From contig NZ_JAJSDZ010000005.1 of NCBI RefSeq assembly GCF_021272385.1, positions 124,001-188,000 of the forward strand: a stretch of 64,000 bases of DNA. The letters run 5' to 3'. Shown in pieces: positions 38,257 to 47,479 of the stretch (positions are counted from its first letter, which is position 1; every line of letters starts with the position of its first letter). Source of the stretch: Vibrio salinus. Lineage in GTDB: Bacteria; Pseudomonadota; Gammaproteobacteria; Enterobacterales; Vibrionaceae. Below the pieces are notes generated by a model that searched no databases, was not told where the DNA came from, and saw nothing but the letters and a program-made list of their open reading frames with translations. The translations under genes and the position numbers were made by a program.

Positions 38257-38270
38257 TTGATATACATCAA
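38257..38270. promoter_or_regulatory. FNR box upstream of fnr
   Basis: TTGATATACATCAA is a perfect match to TTGAT-N4-ATCAA, 18 bases before the fnr start. Its position next to the gene start fits autorepression, as known for E. coli fnr. Confidence 0.88.
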
Positions 38271-38490
38271 TATTTTACCATTCCTTAATACTTATGCATA
38301 GAGAAAAAATCAATATAAAGATCAAAGAGATAAAATACTGCTGTATCTAATTCAATCAATTAAATAGAACTACCACCTCAATTTCATTTAATTAAGGTAC
38401 GGCGCGATAAAAGCGCGTAGACTATCTCAAAATAACGTTGAATGTTTCACTTTTTTTATAAAAATTTGAACTAAACAGCAAGAGAAAACT

Positions 38491-38865
38491 ATGCCAGCTG
38501 AAAAATTAACTTTATCAAGATTTATTCACATAATCATTCTATTTATTGTCCTGATTACTGCATTTATCTGGCGGACACTAACCACTCCCGACGTTCATCA
38601 TTTTAAATGTAAAAATCGTGATAATTGTGCTACCAGCTTTGAGGGAGAAAAAATTCACATCTCATCACAAAACAATACATTCACAATTTCTATTTCCAGA
38701 GAATCTCCTCAGAATAGCGTATCTTTCGTGATCGACCCCGCATTTGAAAAAATATCATCACTAAAATACGAAATGACATTTGTTAACAAAAAACCTGTAA
38801 AAAACACCATAGTTTTCAAAAGTGATAAGTCGTCTTTAATCATTCATTTGCCAAAAGATGGTTAA
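38491..38865 (+). CDS. Hypothetical membrane-anchored protein, 124 residues
   Basis: I do not recognise it. An N-terminal transmembrane helix (about 10-28, LSRFIHIIILFIVLITAFIW) is followed by an extracytoplasmic domain rich in beta-prone residues, with a Cys pair near residues 40 and 46 (CKNRDNC) that could form a disulfide. There is a purine-rich GAGAAAACT before the ATG. It is divergent from fnr and 85 bases before the FIST gene. The position near fnr suggests a link with respiratory genes, which is speculation. Confidence 0.6.
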   Translation: MPAEKLTLSRFIHIIILFIVLITAFIWRTLTTPDVHHFKCKNRDNCATSFEGEKIHISSQNNTFTISISRESPQNSVSFVIDPAFEKISSLKYEMTFVNKKPVKNTIVFKSDKSSLIIHLPKDG

Positions 38866-38910
38866 TGGTATGCTTATGATTTACAATAAGCACCATAAAT
38901 GAATCTATAC

Positions 38911-38943
38911 TGTACAAATCAAATTAACTATTTGATTTGTACA
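38911..38943. repeat. Perfect 13-bp inverted repeat at the start of the FIST gene
   Basis: Arms TGTACAAATCAAA (38911-38923) and TTTGATTTGTACA (38931-38943) flank TTAACTA. The right arm ends seven bases before the FIST gene ATG. No T run follows on either strand, which argues against a terminator. It could be an operator, or an mRNA hairpin covering the ribosome site. Confidence 0.75.
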
Positions 38944-38950
38944 AAAACCT

Positions 38951-40147
38951 ATGAATCTGATTTCAATAACTTCTCAAGCAAACAACGCAAAGAAAGCAGT
39001 CAAAGAGCTAACTCGTGATATTGCTACTCATAATAAATCGTTATCAACGTACGTTATTTACTTCACTGATAACTACCATGCAGAGGATTTATACGAAGCA
39101 CTATCTGAATCGTTACCTGACATACCATTTATAGGATGCACATCCTGTAAAGGTGTTATGACGGAAAAAGGATATTTCGAAGAACCAGCCATTGCTTTAC
39201 TGGGAATTTACGACGATGGCATTAGTGCTTATGGCACGGGATTTTCTGACTTAAACCATTTCTCAAATGATATAGAACTCGCAACAGAATCAGCAATAAA
39301 GCAAGCCTTGAAAACAGCGAACAGAGTAGGAGAGGTCCCAAGCCTTATTATTTTGCATTCAACTCCTGGAAATGAAGAGCAAATTATTCGAAGAATGGAC
39401 AGTTTTTTTGGCACATTAGTTCCCATCATTGGAGGTAGTTCCGCAGACAGTACCCTCAATAAAAGCTGGGCTGTCATTTCTGATAAAGCGTTTTCAAAAA
39501 GCGGGATAGCACTCTCTTTACTTTTTCCCTCCAAATCTGTCTCATCAGGATTCAGTGCCGGATACTCACCAACGGAGTTTGTCGGCACCATAACAAAATC
39601 AGATGGAAGAGTTATTTACGAAATTGATGGAGAACCGGCAAATAGCATTTATTTGGAGTGGATCAGTGATCATTCCAATATAAAACTTGAAGATAACATT
39701 TCACTTGAATACATCACTAGTTTTCCGTTAGGTAGAGTTGTTGGCAAACTTTACGAGCAGCCATATTATAAGTTGACTCATCCTCTGAGCTTGGATAGTG
39801 AAGGGCCGATGGCGGTTTTCGCCAACGTCGAAGAAGGCGAAGAAATAACATTAATGACGGGGCATAAGGAACAACTTGTTAACCGGGCATCAAGAGTAAT
39901 AAAAGAAGCAAATGCTAAAAATTATGCGGAATCTGTACCTTTAGGCGCTATACTGATCATATGTGCAGGTGCAATGCTTAGATTGGGAGATGACATTCAC
40001 AAAGTTCAGGAACGAATATGTGAACAATTACACAATCAACCTTTTATTTGCCCTTTTACATATGGAGAGCAAGGACGATTCACCGGGGGTCAAAATGCTC
40101 ATGGAAATCTTATGATTTCAACAGTTATTTTCTATGAGTCCGAGTAA
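38951..40147 (+). CDS. nosP: FIST-domain nitric-oxide sensor protein (NosP/VpsV-like)
   Basis: A 398-residue soluble protein with FIST N and FIST C domains. Characteristic stretches are IPFIGCTSCKGVMTEKG near 57, PIIGGSSADSTLNKSWAVI near 157, and the C-terminal PFICPFTYGEQGRF. NosP proteins are haem-binding NO sensors that inhibit a partner kinase. In Vibrio cholerae the FIST protein VpsV stands beside kinase VpsS, exactly as here (5-base gap). No clear Shine-Dalgarno precedes the ATG; the region is occupied by the inverted repeat. NO sensing is inferred from family and context. Confidence 0.88.
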   Translation: MNLISITSQANNAKKAVKELTRDIATHNKSLSTYVIYFTDNYHAEDLYEALSESLPDIPFIGCTSCKGVMTEKGYFEEPAIALLGIYDDGISAYGTGFSDLNHFSNDIELATESAIKQALKTANRVGEVPSLIILHSTPGNEEQIIRRMDSFFGTLVPIIGGSSADSTLNKSWAVISDKAFSKSGIALSLLFPSKSVSSGFSAGYSPTEFVGTITKSDGRVIYEIDGEPANSIYLEWISDHSNIKLEDNISLEYITSFPLGRVVGKLYEQPYYKLTHPLSLDSEGPMAVFANVEEGEEITLMTGHKEQLVNRASRVIKEANAKNYAESVPLGAILIICAGAMLRLGDDIHKVQERICEQLHNQPFICPFTYGEQGRFTGGQNAHGNLMISTVIFYESE

Positions 40148-40152
40148 GTATT

Positions 40153-41886
40153 ATGCATGTAGATGATGTTGAAGCATTAACAGAAACCTTGCTGGAGTTA
40201 AAACAAAGCAAGGAGCGAGAAGCACGGTTAGCAGAAGAAAACCGGGTTATCCTGGCGACTTTGTCGTCATTAAGTACAGCAGAAAACAAATACCAGATTT
40301 TTGATGAACTCAACAAAGTTATTGCTAAATACATTCCGTTTGATGAATTCCTTGTCATTTCAAAGCCTAAAAGCAGTGATTTTTACAAAACATTCCTCAG
40401 CTCTAATTCTACCTTTGAAGATAAAACCTGGACTCATGGAGACAAATTCAAAAGAGTACTATCCGGCGAAAGCATTCTTCTGTACGACCCATCTTCATTA
40501 CCGGAATTTACACTAATTCATCAAACCCTGAAATGCACCATAAAATCAGCATTAATAACCGGGATAAAAGGGCAGGTAAATGATTTAGTTTTATTATTAA
40601 TCGGAAACACATCTGGAAAATTCAGTGTTCAGAACAAACAAACTCTTTCACGTTTCAGACCATTATTAGAAAGAGCAATCATCGATATTGAATTAAAAGA
40701 AGAATTGCAAAATCTGGTTGAACTAAGAACGAAAGAATTACAGGAAGCAAGAATAACAGCTGAAAAAGCGAATCATACTAAATCTGAGTTTCTTGCCATG
40801 ATGAGCCACGAGATCCGTACCCCCTTAAGCGCAGTTCTCGGTATCATTGATGTGATGAGAGAGAATACAAACTCTGAGCAAAGCGTTTTACTGGAAAAAA
40901 TGGAAGGTTCTGCTGAACTTCTTCATACCATCATCAGTGATATTCTTGATTTAAGCAAAATAGAATCTGGTCAGTTTCAGCTGCATTGCGAATGGGTTTG
41001 TTTAAACAGCAAGCTGTCCTCAGCTTTCGAATATTACCGGACATTGGCTGAAACAAAAGGGCTGACATTTAAACAAAGAGTCAATATTCAAAACGATTAT
41101 ATGCACTATGTTGATCCTGTCAGAATTGTTCAGATAATTTCTAATCTGGTTGGCAATGCAGTTAAATTTACTGAGAATGGATCCGTCACGCTCTGCGTCT
41201 ATTCATCTTCAGATCAATTGCTGGTCAAAGTTAAAGATACCGGCATCGGAATTAGTAAAACCAGAATCTCAAATCTATTTAATCCGTTTTATCAGGTTGA
41301 AAATGGGAAAAGACGCCAGTTTGGCGGAACTGGGTTAGGATTAACAATTACAAAAAAACTCATTGATTTGATGTACGGAAAAATCAGTATTAACTCTAAT
41401 CCAGGAGTCGGGACTGAGTTCGAAGTTTCAATTCCTTTAGTCAGCAAAAAATGCAAAAAAGAAATGTTGGCTGAAAAAACAAACAACAGTCTTTCAGAAA
41501 ACAATAAAATTACAGAGAACACATCGACCATCCTGGTTGTAGAGGATACGAAAACGAATCAGATGGTAATTAAGTTGTTATTAAATCAACTTGGTTTTGA
41601 TGTCGCACTGGCATCCAATGGAATAGAAGCCTTACAGATATTGGAAAGCCGGTGTTTTGATCTCATACTTATGGATATATCGATGCCGAAGATGGACGGT
41701 TTCGAAACAACAAAAAGAATCCGGGAACTGGAAATAAAAACCCCAATTATTGCGCTGACAGCACACAGCATCACAAATGAAAAAGTTAAATATTTATCTT
41801 CGGGTTTTGATGATGTCATAATGAAACCAACAAGGAAAAAGAAACTGGGCGCAATCATATCTCATTTCCTGGAAAAGCAGAGCTAA
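40153..41886 (+). CDS. vpsS: Cytoplasmic hybrid histidine kinase (VpsS/NahK-like)
   Basis: A 577-residue soluble hybrid kinase: an N-terminal coiled coil, a GAF-like sensor region (about 40-180), HisKA with His219 in MSHEIRTPL, an ATP-binding domain (NLVGNAVKFT, DTGIGIS, GGTGLGLTI), and a C-terminal receiver with Asp508 in LMDISMPK. It has no transmembrane segment and depends on the co-encoded FIST protein for its signal. In Vibrio cholerae VpsS feeds phosphate to LuxU and affects biofilm and quorum output. A phosphotransfer domain is absent here, so an external one is needed. Confidence 0.9.
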   Translation: MHVDDVEALTETLLELKQSKEREARLAEENRVILATLSSLSTAENKYQIFDELNKVIAKYIPFDEFLVISKPKSSDFYKTFLSSNSTFEDKTWTHGDKFKRVLSGESILLYDPSSLPEFTLIHQTLKCTIKSALITGIKGQVNDLVLLLIGNTSGKFSVQNKQTLSRFRPLLERAIIDIELKEELQNLVELRTKELQEARITAEKANHTKSEFLAMMSHEIRTPLSAVLGIIDVMRENTNSEQSVLLEKMEGSAELLHTIISDILDLSKIESGQFQLHCEWVCLNSKLSSAFEYYRTLAETKGLTFKQRVNIQNDYMHYVDPVRIVQIISNLVGNAVKFTENGSVTLCVYSSSDQLLVKVKDTGIGISKTRISNLFNPFYQVENGKRRQFGGTGLGLTITKKLIDLMYGKISINSNPGVGTEFEVSIPLVSKKCKKEMLAEKTNNSLSENNKITENTSTILVVEDTKTNQMVIKLLLNQLGFDVALASNGIEALQILESRCFDLILMDISMPKMDGFETTKRIRELEIKTPIIALTAHSITNEKVKYLSSGFDDVIMKPTRKKKLGAIISHFLEKQS

Positions 41887-42022
41887 TAATCTGAACGTAA
41901 ATCTATGATTATACAGATGATTATTAGCTATTTTATGGTAAATATGGTTATGTTTAATGAGTGCCATATACGAGATAGTAGGTAACAGATAAGGAACAGA
42001 CACAATTCACATCAAACATTCC

Positions 42023-42050
42023 ATTTAACATAAGATAGATAATACGTACT
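42023..42050 (-). other. dif: dif site (XerCD chromosome-dimer resolution site)
   Basis: Read on the minus strand, the 28-mer has XerC arm AGTACGTATTA, central region TCTATC and XerD arm TTATGTTAAAT. The XerD arm is identical to the E. coli and Vibrio chromosome I dif arms; the XerC arm differs from the Vibrio cholerae arm AGTGCGCATTA at two positions. It lies in the 225-base gap between vpsS and an MCP gene, on the same side of the terminus genes as expected. XerC/XerD would recombine here, with FtsK, to resolve chromosome dimers. Confidence 0.9.
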
Positions 42051-42111
42051 AATGGTGTTAGAACCATTTAGTAATGTCCAGTTGAACTCCGGCCTATTGT
42101 TTAGGCATCTC

Positions 42112-43980
42112 TCAGACAATGAATTGACCGAGAATTTCCTCCTGTTTATTGGTCTTGTCAGCCTGAGATTGTGTCGCGACTTTCACATCATCAGCTGATT
42201 TAAGCACGTTTTCACTAATCTCTTTGATTTTGAGCATATTGGCGTTAATCTCTTCAGCAACCAAACTTTGTTCTTCTGCGGCAGATGCAATCTGTACATT
42301 CATGTCGTTAATGTGTTGAATACTGGTCCGGATTTTCCCCAACGCAGTCTGTGCTACTTGAGATTGCTCAACTGATTCAGTAGCTTTGTTCATACTTTCT
42401 TCCATTGAACGGGAAACAGAAGCGGTACCTGACTGAAGCTGTTCGATCATGGTTCTGATTTCGGTGGTCGATTTCTGAGTACGTTGAGCTAATGTCCTGA
42501 CTTCATCAGCGACAACAGCAAAGCCGCGACCAGAATCACCCGCCCTTGCCGCTTCAATAGCAGCATTCAAGGCCAACAAGTTAGTTTGGTCAGCAATATC
42601 ATTGATAACTTTCAAAATGGTTTCAATATTGTTTGATGCGTTTTCGAGGATTCTTACTTTCTCGACGGCGTCACTAATACGTTCAGATAATTCATAAATT
42701 GAAGTGGTCGTATATGTGACAACCTCAGTTCCTTCAACCGAAGCCTCATCAGCTTCTTTGGCAGCACTTGCCGCTCCCTGGGCATTATTGGAAACATCAG
42801 AAGCAGTAGCGGCCATTTCATTCATTGCGGTAGCTAATTGGTCAACTTCCTGCATTTGAGAGTGCATATCATCTGATGATTGATCCGTACTTTTCACAAT
42901 ATTAGTAATACCGCTCAGAATATCCTGGCTAATGGCTTTAGATTGTTGAATCTGCTGCTGTAGTGTGCTGGTAAATTGATTAAATCCAAATGAAAGCTCC
43001 GAAAACTCCTGATCTAAATTTGTATTCAGGCGCCGAGTTAAGTCACCTCTTCCAGATGCAATATCCTGAATGGCAATGTTCAATGTGCTCAGTGGCCTCA
43101 TCAGATAGTTCATTAGAATGGTTAAAATAATAATGCTTACGATGACACCCAGTAAGGTATAAATAACGGCATCATTCCTTAATTTTGTCAGAGCCTTGAA
43201 GGCAATGTCTTTATTAACAATTGCACCGACATACCAATCTTTTCCTGGAAGTCTGGTGAAATTAATGAGAAAATTTTTACCATCTAATTCAAAATTCTGC
43301 ATGCCAGCTTTTAGTTGGACGTTTGGCAGAAAATCTGTTAACGGTCTACCTACATAAGCCTTATCTGGATAGGTAATTGTGATCCCTGTATTACTCACAA
43401 GAAATAGATGGCCCGCATCAAATAAATTGACTGAATTGACGAGTGTTGATAAGTCTGACAGGCTCAGATTAAAGAAAGTACTTCCGACAAGTTGCCCGGA
43501 TTGGTAGATGGGCACTGCAATTGAAATGATCATCTCTTTGGTTGCGGCACTAGCAAACGGCTTAGTTACAATGAGTTTTTTTTCCTGAACGGCTTGCTTA
43601 TACCAAGGACGCTTACGGGGATCATACCCTTTTGGCAGTTTGTTCGTTCCGTTTTTGACAATACTTCCATCTCTTTGATAGCCGATTCCGCTTCCGATAA
43701 ACTTCGATTTTAGTTCAGGCTGACTGGCAACTGCATAAACGTAATCTTTGTTCAGTGGGTTCAAACTGATAGTTTCGGCGAACATTTTAGCCATACTCTC
43801 TTTGGCTGATAGTTCGTTATGAACCATTTTGTTCACGCTACTGACTGATTCTTTGATAGTTTTGTTGACAAATGATTCAATATTCTCCTCCGTCACACCA
43901 AGTTGATGAAAAGAAAGGCTCGAAAGTGACAAAACCAGAATTAAGGATGATGCAGCAACTACTTTTTGCTTAAACTTCAT
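42112..43980 (-). CDS. Methyl-accepting chemotaxis protein with dCache sensor
   Basis: A 622-residue transducer: helix about 7-25, a periplasmic double-Cache domain (about 35-270) with the family motif [16 protein letters not shown] near 120, a second helix near 275-297, HAMP, and the signalling hairpin [45 protein letters not shown]. dCache receptors usually bind amino acids, amines or organic acids; the ligand here is unknown. GAGGA precedes the ATG. Its 3' end lies 61 bases from the dif site. Confidence 0.94.
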   Translation of the reverse strand: MKFKQKVVAASSLILVLSLSSLSFHQLGVTEENIESFVNKTIKESVSSVNKMVHNELSAKESMAKMFAETISLNPLNKDYVYAVASQPELKSKFIGSGIGYQRDGSIVKNGTNKLPKGYDPRKRPWYKQAVQEKKLIVTKPFASAATKEMIISIAVPIYQSGQLVGSTFFNLSLSDLSTLVNSVNLFDAGHLFLVSNTGITITYPDKAYVGRPLTDFLPNVQLKAGMQNFELDGKNFLINFTRLPGKDWYVGAIVNKDIAFKALTKLRNDAVIYTLLGVIVSIIILTILMNYLMRPLSTLNIAIQDIASGRGDLTRRLNTNLDQEFSELSFGFNQFTSTLQQQIQQSKAISQDILSGITNIVKSTDQSSDDMHSQMQEVDQLATAMNEMAATASDVSNNAQGAASAAKEADEASVEGTEVVTYTTTSIYELSERISDAVEKVRILENASNNIETILKVINDIADQTNLLALNAAIEAARAGDSGRGFAVVADEVRTLAQRTQKSTTEIRTMIEQLQSGTASVSRSMEESMNKATESVEQSQVAQTALGKIRTSIQHINDMNVQIASAAEEQSLVAEEINANMLKIKEISENVLKSADDVKVATQSQADKTNKQEEILGQFIV

Positions 43981-44422
43981 GTCATATCCTCATATGGAGA
44001 TTAAGAGCACATATTTTCTAAATTTATTATTTGAATATAGGCATTATATAATATTTTTGATTACTTTGTTTTTACATATAATCAACTTAAATAGTTTAAT
44101 AATATTACATATACGAAATATACAGTTATGCATCTCTCTAAAGACTTAATTTTTCTGAATCTGTCTTTGATTTTATTCAACAAATAAATGTGGTTCTATT
44201 AATAAGCAGTTTGTTAATAAAATGTGATCTATATAGTAAACTCGAAAATACGATGCGAAATTAATCACATTTGGTGAACAACTAAGTAGAGCATCAAGCT
44301 TATTACGAGTATTTTGAATAAAAAGTTATTATCGAATATATATTCATAGATATAACCAAAAAATAAGTCATTTATGCCAACTCGTTGGGACACAAGCTAC
44401 CTAAAAATGTTTGGAGACGACT
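43981..44422. promoter_or_regulatory. Divergent AT-rich intergenic region, MCP and sugar operon
   Basis: No credible ORF is seen in these 440 bases. The region is very AT-rich and must hold the promoters of the MCP gene and the carbohydrate operon. A CRP-like half-site AAATGTGATCTA occurs near 44220, but its second half is poor. No convincing operator or regulator gene was found. Confidence 0.4.
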
Positions 44423-45670
44423 ATGAAATGGGAACATATGCTAAAGGCTACTATGTGGTCGCTGCTAATCCTTCTTAGCAGTGTCACTACCACTGCAAAT
44501 TCGGCTACATTAAAGATATGGACACTGACATTCGACAACAATGACATCAATGTTGCGTGGAAAAAACTGATTAAAGATTACGAAGCAGAAAACCCAGGGA
44601 CTACTATCTCTCTTGAAAGCCGTTCTATAGACCAGCATAAAGCGGCATTGAGGATTGCGGCTAAATCCTCACAGGGACCGGACATCTATTTCATGTGGGC
44701 TGGTCCAGGGCTCGGAGGGGAGTTTATCCACGCAGGACTTGCACTGCCAATGGACAAATATTACGAGCAATACCACTGGGATCAAGAGCTATTAAGTGCA
44801 GCAACCGCCTTTTCTAAGATCTATAAAAATCACAGATATGGGATTCCTTACACGTTCCATGCTGAAGGACTTTATTTTAATAAAGCCTTATTTAAAAAAG
44901 CAGGTATTACCACCCCACCTAGCACTTATACTGAATTAAAAGCTGATGCTGAAAAACTCAAGCAAGCTGGTATTCCCGCGTTCACCTTTGGTGGCTCTGT
45001 AAACTGGCACTTAATGCGACTAATGGATGTCATTTTAGAAACCCAATGTGGAGCTAAAACACACGACTCACTAACTAATCTGAAAATAAGCTGGGCAGCA
45101 ACACCATGTGTCACCCAAAGTTTTGCAGAGCTGTCTGACTGGGCACAAAATTACATTCTTTCCCCCTTTATGGGTATTGATCAAGCCCAAAGCTTCAATC
45201 TGTTTCTTGCAAACCGTGCAGCCATGATGTTAGAAGGTGACTGGCTGGTCGGACAGTTAAATAGTACTAAACGTGAAAAGAATTTTGATACATTTCTATT
45301 TCCAACCGATACGAACCGGCTCTACGGTTTTGCGGAGTATTTCTATATTTCATCTAAGAGCAAACACCAGGATGCGGCAGCAAAGTTCCTCAACTACTTA
45401 ATATCCACCAAAGTACAGCAGGAAAACCTTGGGATTTTCAATACAACCTCGGTTAACCGTCATGTTAAATACAACAATCCAGGGCCACTTACGAAAAAAT
45501 GGATGGCCACCTTTGAGCAATATCAGCAGATGTATCTCAATGGTGATCAGGCTCTTCCTTTAGATGTCACCACGGAGTACTGGAGAGTGATCAATCAGGT
45601 TGCAGCAAAAAACCTAACGCCTAAATCTGCAGCTGAAGAAATGCAGAAATTCATCAACGAGATCCAGTGA
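44423..45670 (+). CDS. Carbohydrate ABC transporter substrate-binding protein
   Basis: A 415-residue periplasmic binding protein of the extracellular solute-binding family 1 (CUT1 sugar importers). It has a signal peptide (about 1-30, ending Ala-Asn-Ser-Ala). Typical features are LKIWTLTFDNND at the mature start, GPDIYFMWAGPG near 88, and GIPYTFHAEGLYFNKALFKKAGI near 142. TTGGAGA precedes the ATG at 44423. First gene of a five-gene operon with two permeases, a hydrolase and an ATPase. The sugar is unknown. Confidence 0.92.
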   Translation: MKWEHMLKATMWSLLILLSSVTTTANSATLKIWTLTFDNNDINVAWKKLIKDYEAENPGTTISLESRSIDQHKAALRIAAKSSQGPDIYFMWAGPGLGGEFIHAGLALPMDKYYEQYHWDQELLSAATAFSKIYKNHRYGIPYTFHAEGLYFNKALFKKAGITTPPSTYTELKADAEKLKQAGIPAFTFGGSVNWHLMRLMDVILETQCGAKTHDSLTNLKISWAATPCVTQSFAELSDWAQNYILSPFMGIDQAQSFNLFLANRAAMMLEGDWLVGQLNSTKREKNFDTFLFPTDTNRLYGFAEYFYISSKSKHQDAAAKFLNYLISTKVQQENLGIFNTTSVNRHVKYNNPGPLTKKWMATFEQYQQMYLNGDQALPLDVTTEYWRVINQVAAKNLTPKSAAEEMQKFINEIQ

Positions 45671-45704
45671 CAACACGTTTATAACTAACAAGGCTGGAAA
45701 GATT

Positions 45705-46604
45705 ATGTCCAAACTTAAACTCTCTTTAAGCCCGTCAAAACAGGGCTATCTTATGATAGCCCCAGCCATGATCGCGTACCTTTTGTTTGCAGTCTATCCG
45801 ATGGTCGATGTCGTACATATGTCATTTTCATCCTGGGACGGTCTTGAAGCACATAGTACATTCGTTGGACTAGAAAATTACCGGGCGATATTCAGCTCAG
45901 ATCCTGTATTCTGGACTGCATTTTTTAATACCATCTGGTGGACACTCTTTGCCGTAACGATCCCCAACCTGTTTAGCTTCGTCCTGGCTTTAGGGCTTAA
46001 TCAGCTTATTCCGGGCCGGTCAGTCATACGAGCGTTATATTATCTACCGTATATTATTGCTCCCATCGCTGTTGCCACTATTTGGAAATGGATGTATGAC
46101 CCTTTTTTTGGTCTATTTAACCAAATACTAACAAACTTAGGACGACAAAACTGGATCGTCGACTGGCTTGGTGACCAAAACATTGCACTTTGGTCAGTGT
46201 TCACAGCTTATTCATGGGAACAAATAGGCTTTTCGATGGTATTGTTCCTTGCCGGACTGCAAAATGTCTCAAAAACCCTACTGGAAGCAGGACGGATTGA
46301 CGGAGCCGGACGCTGGGCCCTATTCCGCTATGTGACACTTCCGGCACTGAAACCATCTATAACCATCGTCTTTATATTATCGCTGATCAATTCATTACGG
46401 GCTTTCGATATCGTATACGGCATGACAGGAGGAGGCCCGGCTCAGTCAACTCAAATGCTCGCAATGTGGGCTTATACGCAATCAATGCAATTAGGTAACT
46501 TTGGACGGGGTGCCGCGATCTCTGTAATTTTGCTGATTTTTACCATTGCTATCATTGTTCCCTACATGAAGTGGATGGCAAAAAACTCCAGGGAGGTAAA
46601 ATAA
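45705..46604 (+). CDS. Carbohydrate ABC transporter permease (MalF type)
   Basis: A 299-residue inner-membrane permease with six hydrophobic segments. The CUT1 EAA loop is EAGRIDGAGRWALFRYVTLPALKPSI near residue 195. The N-terminus (LMIAPAMIAYLLFAVYPMVDVVHMSF) is typical of MalF/UgpA-type subunits. It overlaps the next permease gene by one base (TAATG). It pairs with that permease to form the channel. Confidence 0.93.
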   Translation: MSKLKLSLSPSKQGYLMIAPAMIAYLLFAVYPMVDVVHMSFSSWDGLEAHSTFVGLENYRAIFSSDPVFWTAFFNTIWWTLFAVTIPNLFSFVLALGLNQLIPGRSVIRALYYLPYIIAPIAVATIWKWMYDPFFGLFNQILTNLGRQNWIVDWLGDQNIALWSVFTAYSWEQIGFSMVLFLAGLQNVSKTLLEAGRIDGAGRWALFRYVTLPALKPSITIVFILSLINSLRAFDIVYGMTGGGPAQSTQMLAMWAYTQSMQLGNFGRGAAISVILLIFTIAIIVPYMKWMAKNSREVK

Positions 46605-47473
46605 TGATTAACACACTTCAACAGGCTTTTCGCCCTATTGGCTCTGCTAAAGCAGATCCATTACTGATCATTCTCTGGCTGTTCCTTGTTGTTTTCGCCA
46701 TAGTCTGGATCGCCCCTTTTGTATTCATTGTCTTCACTTCACTGAAATCGAACAGCATTGTCATGGGTTCAAGTGCTTTCTCATTACCCTACCCACTGGA
46801 AATTAGTAATTTCACCAATGCATGGGAACGGGGAAACTTTGCCACAACCGCTTTTAATAGCGCCCTGATTACTATCATTAAAGTACCTCTGGGACTATTT
46901 ATTTCTGCCATGGCAGCCTATGCTCTATCTCGTATCCATATGAAATTCGAAAAATTTTTCTATTTGTTAATCCTCTTCGGAACTATGCTACCTTTTCAGG
47001 TCATGCTGGCTCCGATCTTCCAGCAGGTTAATGCGTTCGGTCTAATCAATACCTATCCTGGTATTATTCTCCCCTATCTGGCATTTGGAGTTCCTTATCA
47101 GGTTTTCATTCTGTACGGTTTCTTTTCTGCTATTCCGAAAGAATTATCGGAAGCAGCAAGAATTGACGGAGCATCGCATTTCACTATCTTTTGGCGCATC
47201 TTTCTCCCTACTTCTGTTCCGGTTCTTTCTGCTCTGCTGATTATCGATTTTGTCGCAACCTGGAACGAATTTGCGATGGGATTGGTAATTCTTCAAGACC
47301 CGAAAATGTGGACCTTACCACTAGGACTAATGAATTTTCAGGGACAATTCCAAAGTGACTACGGACAGCTCAACGCCGCAATTATTATGACAGTACTACC
47401 TGCCATCATCGTATTTCTCATGTTTCAACGCTATTTTGTCTCCGGAATGACCTCTGGAGCGGTAAAGGAATAA
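46604..47473 (+). CDS. Carbohydrate ABC transporter permease (MalG type)
   Basis: A 289-residue permease with six hydrophobic segments. The EAA loop is EAARIDGASHFTIFWRIFLPTSVPVL. The ATG at 46604, preceded by GGGAGG, is preferred to the in-frame upstream codon at 46571, which lies inside the previous gene. It is followed six bases later by the hydrolase gene. MalG/UgpE-type partner of the preceding permease. Confidence 0.93.
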   Translation: MINTLQQAFRPIGSAKADPLLIILWLFLVVFAIVWIAPFVFIVFTSLKSNSIVMGSSAFSLPYPLEISNFTNAWERGNFATTAFNSALITIIKVPLGLFISAMAAYALSRIHMKFEKFFYLLILFGTMLPFQVMLAPIFQQVNAFGLINTYPGIILPYLAFGVPYQVFILYGFFSAIPKELSEAARIDGASHFTIFWRIFLPTSVPVLSALLIIDFVATWNEFAMGLVILQDPKMWTLPLGLMNFQGQFQSDYGQLNAAIIMTVLPAIIVFLMFQRYFVSGMTSGAVKE

Positions 47474-47479
47474 TTCATC

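Noticed and set aside
38397..38419. Small GC hairpin (GCGCGATAAAAGCGCG) upstream of the 38491 gene
   Set aside because: Short, bulged arms and no adjacent stop codon or T run; no function assignable.
44140..44168. AAAGAC / GTCTTT inverted arms upstream of the sugar operon
   Set aside because: Six-base arms with a 17-base loop are expected by chance in such AT-rich DNA.
44218..44280. CRP-like half-sites AAATGTGATCTA and TCACATTT upstream of the sugar operon
   Set aside because: The halves are about 40 bases apart instead of forming one 22-bp palindrome, so no CRP site was called.
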